From positions 1 to 10,313 of the forward strand of contig CAIOSF010000047.1 of the NCBI GenBank assembly GCA_903860855.1: a DNA stretch of 10,313 nucleotides. Reading direction: 5' to 3'. Below are positions 1 through 6,972 of this stretch, piece by piece (position 1 is the first letter of the stretch; every line of letters begins with the position of its first letter). The notes under the pieces were generated by a model. It saw nothing but the letters and a program-made list of their open reading frames with translations. It did no database searches and was not told the origin of the DNA. This stretch comes from an uncultured Alphaproteobacteria bacterium. Its GTDB lineage: Bacteria > Pseudomonadota > Alphaproteobacteria > Rickettsiales > Midichloriaceae. The translations under genes were made by a program, and so were the position numbers.

Positions 1-109
1 CTAACTAAGTTCCCATTGGCATCAACAGAGACGGCTCCATCCGTGGCTGGAATCCAGACGGTTCCATTCTGTATCTGTAATGTTGGGGTGACCATGGTGG
101 GAGCATGGT

Positions 110-1114
110 TTACGTACAAGCTGAGTTGTATTTGAACCAGGGATATTGACTTTGTACTGTGAGGGATACAGTGGTCAATACAAGAGCAGCAACCAGAGGC
201 TCAAAGTATACATTGCCACCATTCACCATAAGAGCGCCAGTGGTAAGAGCCGTAACAGCGGTTGTTATCATGTAAAAACTTGCTGCTGGTATAGCAGTTT
301 TAAAGGCTATGTTGGAGCCAATATCAGGATCATGAGCGATAAACACAGACGTCGTGTCGACACCAGAAACAGCAGAGAAGGTTATAGTTGGTGAGGAATC
401 ACCATCATGTTTAGGCAACAAGTTCAGAGATGCCTGATCTAGCTGAACTATGGGTGGATTATTGAAGAATATGGACGGAGTGATCGTACTATTAGTACTA
501 GCACCCCTCGTATCTATACCCCAACAAAGTAACGATAATGCTGATGCTGAGCCTTGGAATCCTCCCGGTGGCACTGGTATTATTGCCGTCCTAGTTTCGG
601 TCATCTGGCCCAAAGCGACGCTTCCACCGCTTATTGAGGTTGGACTGCTTGCTCCCCATGCCAAAGAATCAATCTCGATAGCTTGAGGACCAACTGCACC
701 TGGAGCAAAAACTGGATTGGTTGCATTAAATGACCAAAATGTATTGCCAACACCAGTTATATTACAGCCAAACTGAGCTACATAGTCACCTGTATCAGGA
801 TCGGCTCCTGTATAAGTAAGTGACAGTGCATCTCCCAGCTCAAGAGGATCAGCAGGACTGATGGTAAATGGAACTGGAATAAGTGCTAGTTGCAATCCCA
901 ATATGCCATTGACGGTGAAGGTAGGAGGAGTATTGATGATAAAATTGTTAGTAGCAGAAGCAATATTTCCAGAATCAGCAGTGACACTGCAAGTAGCTGC
1001 ATAGGTACCTGCTGGTAGACCATTGGTGTCAATAGATATAGTTGATGCTGCATTATTGGCGGAAAATGCGATTTGCCCATTGGCATTGAGAGTTACATAG
1101 CTGCCACTTGGCAA
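110..1114 (-). CDS. C-proximal fragment of the repeat protein (334 aa)
   Basis: The block holds about three repeat units. Borders are at N61 (NTPPTFTVNG) and N218 (NNPPIVQL). Acidic loops of cadherin type are at residues 104-110 (ADPDTGD) and 261-266 (HDPDIG). Cys strands are at C42 (CSVTADSG), C117 (CNITGVG) and C197 (CWGIDTRG). The apparent TTG start is an artefact of the shift near 1140. The end is also false: after TVSLTVQS another frame reads VNIPGSNTTQL, and a third reads YVNHAPTMVTP and stays open to position 1, where the protein leaves the window. The true C-terminus, which would show a secretion signal, anchor or autotransporter barrel, is not in view. Confidence 0.65.
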   Translation of the reverse strand: MPSGSYVTLNANGQIAFSANNAASTISIDTNGLPAGTYAATCSVTADSGNIASATNNFIINTPPTFTVNGILGLQLALIPVPFTISPADPLELGDALSLTYTGADPDTGDYVAQFGCNITGVGNTFWSFNATNPVFAPGAVGPQAIEIDSLAWGASSPTSISGGSVALGQMTETRTAIIPVPPGGFQGSASALSLLCWGIDTRGASTNSTITPSIFFNNPPIVQLDQASLNLLPKHDGDSSPTITFSAVSGVDTTSVFIAHDPDIGSNIAFKTAIPAASFYMITTAVTALTTGALMVNGGNVYFEPLVAALVLTTVSLTVQSQYPWFKYNSACT

Positions 1115-1509
1115 TGATATAATACCACTAATAGAGCGTCAATTGGGCCATCTTCTGACGTTATGATGCCAATACTCCATGAAGGGGTGATGGGGTTAAC
1201 TGTACAAGCTGTTGTGAACGCAGTGACGCACGACTGATTAGCAAGCTGTGGCCAAGATAATGTTGCTGTGTTTAGATCTAGCACTCCATCTCCGTTTAGG
1301 TCTGCAACAAGAGAGCATTGGCCATTGACCGCAAGAACATGAGGAAGAACAAAATCTTTCTGTACTTCGAATAAAGCTATAAGATTAGGAGTGGTTTGAA
1401 TATTAATGACACCATTGCTGACCCCCTCTTGCTTGACCGCAATATCTACTATGATAGGGGGAGGACTTATTAACTCAAAATTGCATGCTGCTGAAGTTGG
1501 AGCTGCCAC
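1093..1509 (-). CDS. internal fragment of the repeat protein with a calcium-loop-like motif
   Basis: The block continues the same chain; its real entry is near 1538, upstream of its first possible start. It carries DLNGDGVLDLNTA, a D-x-N-x-D-x-x-x-D loop of the kind that binds calcium in dockerin and EF-hand-like repeats of surface proteins. It also has three Cys residues (near NGQC, QSC and TAC) that could pair outside the cell. The last 17 or so residues (ALLVVLYHCQ...) break the pattern. Reading one frame over from about 1140 gives RSISGIISLPSGSYVTLNANG, which joins the next block, so a single base was probably lost around 1136-1143. Confidence 0.5.
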   Translation of the reverse strand: MAAPTSAACNFELISPPPIIVDIAVKQEGVSNGVINIQTTPNLIALFEVQKDFVLPHVLAVNGQCSLVADLNGDGVLDLNTATLSWPQLANQSCVTAFTTACTVNPITPSWSIGIITSEDGPIDALLVVLYHCQVAAM

Positions 1510-1714
1510 AGTGGCGGTTACCTGATTGGCAGAAATGCTTTAGACCATCTGCCCCAGTTAGGGTGCAGCTACTAACAGTATAAGTGCCAGCTGCGGTGGA
1601 GCATAGAGCAAGAGCATTATCAACAAGCTGAACGGATGCAGCACTGCTACTCGTCCCATCCGTCCCGATAATTGTGCAGCCATCCATACTGGCTGAGCCA
1701 TCTGTAGTGGCCAA
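1475..1714 (-). CDS. internal fragment of the repeat protein
   Basis: This short block continues the repeat protein and is not a separate gene. Its coding pattern extends upstream of the nominal TTG start, back to about 1751, where a run of five G residues (five C on the coding strand) is the likely site of a one-base slip. Two Cys-strand motifs appear (CTIIGTDG and CTLTGADG), matching those in the N-terminal piece. The frame fails at the T run 1539-1541: dropping one base there joins GADGL to SISANQVTATV, which leads smoothly into the next block. From about 1540 down to its stop this frame is therefore probably not the real one. Confidence 0.5.
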   Translation of the reverse strand: MATTDGSASMDGCTIIGTDGTSSSAASVQLVDNALALCSTAAGTYTVSSCTLTGADGLKHFCQSGNRHCGSSNFSSMQF

Positions 1715-1913
1715 TATGGCAAACCCATTTGCACCAGAGGTTACTGGAGTGGGGGTATAAAAGTTATACTGCTGGTAACGCTATTGCTGGCTAAGCCATA
1801 TGCGTCTGTATACAAACATGAAAAACTGGCACCCTGGCCGCTTCCCGGATTGGTGCTTGCAATAAAAGCAGAAGTGAAGGCGACATTAATTCCTATACCA
1901 GAGATTGATACGG

Positions 1914-3443
1914 TCAAAGTCCTGATGATGCAAAATTATTAGGACTTTGGATAGAGGCACTAAATGTTCCACCAGTATTGGTAGATGCGCCTGAAGGAGA
2001 TACAGTCAAAATTGGCTGAGGATTAACGTATAATAAATAACTAGATGAATTGGAGGTTATGGTACCATCAATATTTTGGGCATGGCAGACAAAGCTTCTG
2101 GTTTGAGCAGACCAGCTATCCATGGCAGATTTGCTAGCCATAACAATAAGAGGGGAGGTCTGATTAACCGAAGTTCCGCCCCCAGCCGGTTCAGTACAGA
2201 CTGCGAATGGGTCGGATAGGGCTGTACTCGGCAAAACCAACTGAAACTCTGCTTGGCTGCCTTGATTGAAGACATCAGCTTTATCAGTCTGACCATTTAT
2301 GGTTACAGCTATTGTTCCTGCTTGGTTGACTCCCTCTATTTCTGTCAAAACTACTGTTTGAGCGAATGTGAAAGTTCCACTGAATGGTGGGGTGGCATTG
2401 ATGCCAGCAGTATCCTGAACATTGCATGCTATAGTATATATACCTGGTGATGGCGGGGTGAAAAATATAGCAGCATTTTCATATAGACCCGAGAACTCCG
2501 CAGCATTCAGGCTAGAGGCACATGTAGTGCTAGAGGTACATATAGCTGTCCATGGTAAAGCTGATGTATCAGCTTGCTGTATGGTCGCTGGATTTGGCGC
2601 AATGCTAGCAGCGGTGGTACCAGCAACATAGTTAGTAGCACCTAAGGCATTAAGAACGCTACATCCTCCTGGTAATGTACCACCAACCACAGCAAATGAG
2701 CAGTTCGTGATCAGATGGTCTCCATCCGCATCACTCACAGTAAACAATTCAGTTGGAGCTGGAGGATCTGTGATATGAACTATACTTCCGGTAATAACTT
2801 GAGTAATGAGTGGAGCGGTATTGCCAGAGTATGTCGCTGCATCATGTGATGGAGCTTGTAAACCGACTGATATCAATCCATCGTCCGTCATAATGGAGGC
2901 GAAGAAACTGATTGGCATTTCAGTAGTCCATCCCACTTGAGGAGTGAGCGTCTCAACGACCAATACACTGCCATCTGGAGCATAGGAAGCTGTAGCAGTA
3001 ACGGCAACGTTAGCTGATGGGATGCTGGTTATTAGTTGAACAGTACCGGCCAATACGCAACTGATCGCAGTCGTGACTATGAGGTGACCACCATCTGGTA
3101 TGCTGAATGTGCTCGTGTCAACTGTGCCATCTTGAACTGAAGAGACTGTTGTTCCCGCGGCATCAACTACTTGTATACCCACTATGCTAACATTAGGAAT
3201 GCAGCTTGATGACGTAGGCGTGATTGGAGGGAGTGATGTTCGCAATTCTGGATTTGTACCAGACGACGAAACTGTAATGACTGGACTAGTCCCAGGTGCA
3301 ATTGCCACATCAGCGCTAATTGTTTGAAATGTACCACCCCCGCCGCTCCCAGCTTCTGCAAACCCAATGTCTTTTAGGCCAGTACTACCCAAAGCAAACC
3401 ATTTACTCCCATATATTATCTTGTAACTATTATATTCACTCAT
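1914..3443 (-). CDS. N-terminal fragment of the Ig/cadherin-like repeat protein (509 aa)
   Basis: This is the longest intact piece and holds the true start: ATG at 3443, with GAGG five bases upstream. Residues 1-40 are not hydrophobic and end in a Gly-rich linker (AGSGGGG). Residues 41-75 have the 'ISADVAIAPGTSPVITVSS' style seen in fibre-like proteins. After that come several beta-sandwich units: an acidic VSDADGD loop at 236-242, Cys strands at C340 (CNVQDTAG) and C453 (CHAQNIDG), and a new unit starting at N474 (NPQP). Low Lys/Arg and high Thr/Ser/Ala suggest an extracellular or virion-exposed protein. The frame closes at a TGA (1916-1914) that arises after a one-base shift; the next frame continues the same fold (RTLTVSISG...) down to about 1744. 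As it stands, the product would lack most of its repeats. Confidence 0.75.
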   Translation of the reverse strand: MSEYNSYKIIYGSKWFALGSTGLKDIGFAEAGSGGGGTFQTISADVAIAPGTSPVITVSSSGTNPELRTSLPPITPTSSSCIPNVSIVGIQVVDAAGTTVSSVQDGTVDTSTFSIPDGGHLIVTTAISCVLAGTVQLITSIPSANVAVTATASYAPDGSVLVVETLTPQVGWTTEMPISFFASIMTDDGLISVGLQAPSHDAATYSGNTAPLITQVITGSIVHITDPPAPTELFTVSDADGDHLITNCSFAVVGGTLPGGCSVLNALGATNYVAGTTAASIAPNPATIQQADTSALPWTAICTSSTTCASSLNAAEFSGLYENAAIFFTPPSPGIYTIACNVQDTAGINATPPFSGTFTFAQTVVLTEIEGVNQAGTIAVTINGQTDKADVFNQGSQAEFQLVLPSTALSDPFAVCTEPAGGGTSVNQTSPLIVMASKSAMDSWSAQTRSFVCHAQNIDGTITSNSSSYLLYVNPQPILTVSPSGASTNTGGTFSASIQSPNNFASSGL

Positions 3444-3448
3444 TCTAT

Positions 3449-3452
3449 CCTC
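3449..3452 (-). promoter_or_regulatory. Shine-Dalgarno site of the repeat protein
   Basis: On the minus strand GAGG lies five bases before the ATG at 3443, inside TGAGGATAGAATG. This is the clearest ribosome binding site in the window and fixes the start of the repeat protein. Confidence 0.6.
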
Positions 3453-3491
3453 AATTTCCTAAATTAACTATCTAAAATTGTATATTTTAAT

Positions 3492-3608
3492 ATGATGCGC
3501 AATTTGCTTACTACTATGATCATGGTTGTTAACCATCAGGCTCATGCTCAATATCTACCATATTGGCGTTTATTCTGTAGTGCTCCGTCTCTGATTGCAG
3601 TTGGGTAA
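3492..3608 (+). CDS. possible small ORF with a leader-like N-terminus (38 aa)
   Basis: ATG-ATG opens a 38-codon frame starting MMRNLLTTMIMVV and then NHQAHAQ, which loosely resembles a short export signal with an A-H-A cleavage site, followed by an aromatic stretch (YLPYWRLF). There is no Shine-Dalgarno site, the hydrophobic core is short and broken by Asn/His, and the frame ends 25 codons later. It could be the leftover start of a lost secreted protein or simply chance in an AT-rich spacer. Chance is the likelier reading. Confidence 0.15.
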   Translation: MMRNLLTTMIMVVNHQAHAQYLPYWRLFCSAPSLIAVG

Positions 3609-3855
3609 TATGCATCATCATACAGACTTAAAGTTGCTGATAACTATAACTAACTATGCTTACTTAAAGATGTTGATTGAGTCAACTATAGATTGATATT
3701 TTTTATAAAAACACTGTTGAATTTTTGTGGAGCAAGACTAAGGCCAATTCTCACATGCAATCGATGAACCTGAGGCTAAGTCAAATGAAATAATGCAATG
3801 GTAGGGGGCAAAGCAGCAGTAATTACAAGCTGGAATTGCTATGAGATGTAAAAAT

Positions 3856-3902
3856 TTAGGCTTATATCTATTTATATCTTATTTAAAATATAAAAAGCCT
3901 AA
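3856..3902. repeat. 8-bp perfect inverted repeat with a 31-base AT-rich centre
   Basis: TTAGGCTT (3856-3863) is matched by AAGCCTAA (3895-3902). The spacer is almost pure A/T. No T run follows on either strand and neither neighbouring gene ends here, so a terminator is unlikely. It could be an operator, a decayed element end, or chance. Confidence 0.35.
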
Positions 3903-3938
3903 CTTCCCGACCGATCGCTTCATCATCTAAAGTACCGT

Positions 3939-3944
3939 TATAAT
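3939..3944 (+). promoter_or_regulatory. possible -10 box for the gp15-like gene
   Basis: A perfect TATAAT lies 22 bases before the TTG start at 3967. No good -35 hexamer sits 16-18 bases upstream (3916-3921 reads CGCTTC), and the resulting leader would be very short and lack a Shine-Dalgarno site. Expression of the broken gene is therefore doubtful. Confidence 0.25.
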
Positions 3945-3966
3945 TTAACTAATCCTGAAAAACAAG

Positions 3967-4725
3967 TTGGCAACTCTCATATTAGGTGGAATAGGTGCGG
4001 CTATAGGTGGTAGCATAACAGGGGTAGCAATCGGAGCTGCAGTAGGTAAAGTAGCCGGTGGTATGCTAGGCAGCGCCATGGACAACAGCCTCTTCGGCAA
4101 GGCAAGCGAAAGCAGTGACGGGCAAATACAAGAATTGAACATCCAGACCATGACTTATGGCCAGGCCATTCCAGAAGTCTATGGTTACTATAAGCTAGCT
4201 GGAAATATAATATGGGCGAGTCCAATTCGCGAACATAGAAGCAACACTCACCATAGAGCGGGAAAATTTGGTCCAACTCATACTCAGATCCATTATTCTT
4301 ATACGGTATCATTGGCCATAGCTCTATGTCATGGTCCAGCCTCTAATCTCGAACGCATATGGGCTAATCAAATTCAGTTAGATAAAGGTAATGATAATAT
4401 ACGATTTTATTGCGGGGATGAACTACAAGAACCAGACCCGTTGCTCGAGTCATTCTACGGTAAAGGGAAAACTCCTGCTCATAGAGGGCTATCCTATGTG
4501 GTGCTACAAGATCTTGATTTAACACGGTTTGGCAATAACATACCAACATTTTTCTTTGAGATTCGTCGCCTTCTCGATACGGAAAATGATGTAGAGCACA
4601 TGGTTAAAGCCGTAACCATGATCCCTGGTAACGGCGAATTTGTTTATGATACCAAAACTCAATACCATAGTAACGGAGAAATTAAGGCCGGAACATTTTG
4701 GCGATCCGATCAATCAACATCATAG
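3967..4725 (+). CDS. gp15-like fragment 1: tail-tip N-terminal domain (252 aa)
   Basis: Residues 5-38 are a Gly/Ala-rich hydrophobic stretch (GGIGAAIGGSITG...), the usual opening of GTA gp15 proteins. Residues 59-84 (QTMTYGQAIPEVYG ... NIIWAS) and 168-199 (TPAHRGLSYVVL, FGNNIPTFFFEI) are the conserved signatures of phage tail-tip attachment proteins, which sit at the end of the tail tube. Authentic reading stops at about residue 242 (KAGTF); the last ten residues (WRSDQSTS and neighbours) are read after the extra T in 4696-4699 and are spurious. The TTG at 3967 is chosen because MATLILGG matches the family start; only ATC and CTG precede it in frame after the stop at 3946. Confidence 0.75.
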   Translation: MATLILGGIGAAIGGSITGVAIGAAVGKVAGGMLGSAMDNSLFGKASESSDGQIQELNIQTMTYGQAIPEVYGYYKLAGNIIWASPIREHRSNTHHRAGKFGPTHTQIHYSYTVSLAIALCHGPASNLERIWANQIQLDKGNDNIRFYCGDELQEPDPLLESFYGKGKTPAHRGLSYVVLQDLDLTRFGNNIPTFFFEIRRLLDTENDVEHMVKAVTMIPGNGEFVYDTKTQYHSNGEIKAGTFWRSDQSTS

Positions 4726-5296
4726 TAGCTTCCAAACCAATAGTCTTGAATCCCTTGATCAACTTAGAAACACATTACCTAATGTTCGATGGATTTCCGT
4801 TGTAGTCAGCTGGTTCGCTATGAGCTTAGATGGAGGGCATTGTGAAATACTACCAGGAGTAGAGTATAAAAATACTTATACAAGCCCAGATGAGTGGAGG
4901 GTATCACATTGGTCGAGGGCAACAGCACACCTGGTCTCGCAAATCGATGGCAGACCGCAATATGGTGGCACAGTGAATGATGCAAGTTTGATACGTTACT
5001 TGGTTGAGTTGAGGAAACAAGGATTCAAAATTATGTTATATCCAATCATCATGGTCGATGTAGCCGGTAAGCCATGGAGAGGAAGAATCAAAGGAGATCA
5101 GGATTCAATCCCAGAATTTTTCAAGAAATATAATTATTTTATTTTGCATTACGCAAATTTAGTAACGAATAATCAGTTTATAAAGACGTCAGATATACTG
5201 ATAAATTCAAGCTTAGTTGATGCATTCATCATAGGTTCAGAGATGATTGGTTTAACAACCAGTAAAAATCAGCAGATAACACTTTTCCAGCCGTAA
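4640..5296 (+). CDS. gp15-like fragment 2: first half of the TIM barrel
   Basis: This frame becomes authentic at about 4699 (FGDPINQHH); the ATG at 4640 and the first 20 residues overlap fragment 1 in the wrong frame. The segment holds the first strands of the GTA TIM barrel: SLDQLRNTLPNVRWISVVVSW, then a strand FKIMLYPIIMVDV, then DAFIIGSEMIGLT, where Glu 5240-5242 sits where clan-A glycoside hydrolases keep the acid/base residue. GTA gp15 barrels are thought to help the particle through the recipient's envelope or capsule; actual sugar cleavage is not shown. The frame ends at 5296 because one A is missing from the run 5264-5268. Restoring it gives SKKSADNTFPAV and joins fragment 3. Confidence 0.65.
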   Translation: MFMIPKLNTIVTEKLRPEHFGDPINQHHSSFQTNSLESLDQLRNTLPNVRWISVVVSWFAMSLDGGHCEILPGVEYKNTYTSPDEWRVSHWSRATAHLVSQIDGRPQYGGTVNDASLIRYLVELRKQGFKIMLYPIIMVDVAGKPWRGRIKGDQDSIPEFFKKYNYFILHYANLVTNNQFIKTSDILINSSLVDAFIIGSEMIGLTTSKNQQITLFQP

Positions 5297-5322
5297 AAGA
5301 ACTTGTATCACTCGCTGAACAG

Positions 5323-6927
5323 GTGAAGTCTATAGCTGGATCAGCTACAAAGATCAGCTACGCAGCGGACTGGAGTGAATACCATCACACAAATGGTTAT
5401 TTGTACGCGAATGGGTGCGATGTTTTTAGTGATGGACTAGATTGTAAGCCCTACAATGCCATGGATTTGAATGGAGAAGTCTATTATCACCTTGACCCCC
5501 TCTGGTCATGCGAAGCAATCGATTTTATCGGGATAGATGCGTATTTCCCACTGACGTCAGCTCAAAATCCAGAGGGGGTAGATCTAGAGGCTGTTATGAA
5601 CGGATGGAAAAGTGGAGAAGGCTATGATTATAGCATAGAAGAGCGGAATGGCTCTGCAGAGCAAAAAAATATATCAAAACAAAAAAACTCACATGGATAT
5701 CTTCGTAAAATAGAGGAGCATCAATATAATCTGCCAAAATTCGACAAAGCTCTGGGCTTGAGTGAACAAGATGATGACCATAAAAAACCATTGAAACCAG
5801 AATGGGCCTGGAAAAATATAGAATGGTGGTGGAAGAACTTCCATATCGGTGCTGATGGCAGAAAAACAGAGTGGCAACCTTGTAGTAAAAAGATTTGGTT
5901 CACTGAATACGGCTTCCCATCTGTAACACTAGCGACAAATCAACCCAATGTTTTCTTTGATAGCAGTAGTACTGAATCAGCTATCCCAAAATATTCTGAT
6001 GGAGCTGCAGATATATCTGCTCAAAGATTAGGCATAGAAGCAACAGAAAAGTATTGGCAAAAATCAGAGATGGTAGAGCGCAAATTCCTGTGGACCTGGG
6101 ATGCTTGCCCATTCCCAACATGGCCACAACTATGTGGGTTATGGGGCGATTGCGACAGCTGGAGTAGGGGACATTGGTTACAAGGTAAACTAGGATGCAT
6201 GACCTTAGCTGGTCTTATTAGGCACTTATGCAAAAATGCATTGCCTGAACAAGAGATAGATGTTTCATCGCTGGATAATATACCAATATTAGGCATTGCC
6301 CTAGCTCATAACGCAGATTTGAAACACTTACTTCATACTCTTCAAAAGGTCTATGGATTTTATGTTATTGAAAAAAGTTATAAATTAATATTTCAGAATA
6401 AATCCAAGTTTACTCCGTCTTCCTTGAAGGAGTATCAAAAAATAAGTGAGAAAAATGATAAAATAGTCAAAAAAATCGTATGTATTGACGATAATTTGTC
6501 TGAGAAGGGCATTGAACATAAAATCCATTATGAAAGTCAACAATGTCTTCCATCCTCAATCAATTTTACATTCTTGCAACCTATGACTTATCAACAATCA
6601 ACCGTGAGATCTATAGGGTCATTAAACTCAAACAGTGATCAAAACCCTCTTTATATTGCATTGCCAATCATCTTGACAGAATCTCAGGCTCAACGACTCG
6701 ATGACCGTATGCTGTGTGATGCATGGACTGATCGGACGTTTTTCTCTTTACCACTAACTATGGATTATGCAGATGTCGAGATTGGAGACTGTATTATTCA
6801 TCAAAATCATTATCTTAAGGTCATTAGCAAAGATATAGGTGCAAACAAGAGCATTATCATAACCGGAGTACCAATACATGAACAAAACAGGACGCTAAGT
6901 GATGAGCCAATACCATGTACCGGATGA
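5323..6927 (+). CDS. gp15-like fragment 3: second half of the TIM barrel and middle domain (534 aa)
   Basis: The frame is really open from about 5269 (DNTFPAVKELVSLAEQV); the GTG at 5323 is only the first formal start. Family signatures are dense: TKISYAADWSEY, HLDPLWSCEAIDFIGIDAYFPL, KKIWFTEYGFPSV with Glu 5905-5907 in the place of a clan-A nucleophile, NQPNVFFD, FLWTWDACPFPTWPQL, and WSRGHWLQGKLG. A charged Lys/His/Gln-rich insert lies at about 5620-5790, just before PEWAWKNIEWWW. After about 6290 the chain is a tail-protein domain (ALAHNADLKHLLHTL..YGFYVI; SINFTFLQPMTYQQ). The TGA at 6925-6927 stops it at PCTG, but the same frame goes on with QNKKSNDN into fragment 4. This long intact block suggests the damage is recent or artificial. 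Confidence 0.75.
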   Translation: MKSIAGSATKISYAADWSEYHHTNGYLYANGCDVFSDGLDCKPYNAMDLNGEVYYHLDPLWSCEAIDFIGIDAYFPLTSAQNPEGVDLEAVMNGWKSGEGYDYSIEERNGSAEQKNISKQKNSHGYLRKIEEHQYNLPKFDKALGLSEQDDDHKKPLKPEWAWKNIEWWWKNFHIGADGRKTEWQPCSKKIWFTEYGFPSVTLATNQPNVFFDSSSTESAIPKYSDGAADISAQRLGIEATEKYWQKSEMVERKFLWTWDACPFPTWPQLCGLWGDCDSWSRGHWLQGKLGCMTLAGLIRHLCKNALPEQEIDVSSLDNIPILGIALAHNADLKHLLHTLQKVYGFYVIEKSYKLIFQNKSKFTPSSLKEYQKISEKNDKIVKKIVCIDDNLSEKGIEHKIHYESQQCLPSSINFTFLQPMTYQQSTVRSIGSLNSNSDQNPLYIALPIILTESQAQRLDDRMLCDAWTDRTFFSLPLTMDYADVEIGDCIIHQNHYLKVISKDIGANKSIIITGVPIHEQNRTLSDEPIPCTG

Positions 6928-6972
6928 CAAAATAAAAAATCTAACGATAATATAAGCTTAAGCGTACATGAT

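Larger units (their letters stand above)
1..3443 (-). pseudogene. giant Ig/cadherin-like repeat protein, frameshifted and truncated by the window edge
   Basis: The minus strand from 3443 down to the left edge reads as one long protein of more than 1,100 residues if several one-base shifts are repaired. The repaired product is a chain of Thr/Ser/Gly/Ala-rich beta-sandwich units. Domain borders are marked by an N-x-x-P motif (near 2024, 934, 463 and 88), acidic cadherin-like loops of the D-x-D-x-G kind, and a repeated Cys strand ending in Gly. Shifts are placed where one frame loses and another gains this pattern: about 1915-1928, the G run 1751-1755, the T run 1539-1541, about 1136-1143, and one or two between 117 and 151. 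No signal peptide is visible at the start. Large surface adhesins, type I-secreted repeat proteins and phage tail fibres all look like this, and I cannot choose between them. That it is one gene is fairly sure; its function is not known. Confidence 0.8.
3444..3966. other. divergent intergenic spacer of about 520 bases
   Basis: The spacer separates two genes that point away from each other, so it should hold both promoters. On the minus strand TACAAT lies about 40 bases before the repeat-protein start, but its -35 partner (AAATTG, 17 bases away) is poor. Short hairpins include ATGGTT-GTT-AACCAT at 3522-3536 and GTTGA-TTGAG-TCAAC at 3672-3686. Two tiny open frames were seen on the plus strand. 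One at 3492-3608 is listed separately. The other, about 30 codons ending near 3790 (with VEFLWSKTKANSHMQ), has no start context and may be a gene remnant I do not recognise. I see no RNA gene. Confidence 0.5.

Noticed and set aside
450..686. 78-residue open frame on the plus strand inside the repeat protein
   Set aside because: It is antisense to a strongly patterned coding region and its hydrophobic stretch is the complement of Thr/Ser/Asn-rich codons.
4001..4312. Minus-strand open frames opposite the start of the gp15-like gene
   Set aside because: Leu/Pro-rich shadows of the Gly/Ala-rich coding strand; no start context.
4696..5268. Programmed ribosomal frameshifting in the tail gene
   Set aside because: The two shifts go in opposite directions, lie in plain short runs without a slippery heptamer plus stem, and are not a feature of gp15; the known programmed shift in tails is in the tape-measure chaperone gene.
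6925..6927. TGA read as tryptophan (alternative genetic code) in the gp15-like gene
   Set aside because: Tryptophan is written TGG many times throughout the window, the 675-codon fusion gene has no internal TGA, and this is the only in-frame TGA over about 1,320 repaired codons. A nonsense mutation or error is simpler.
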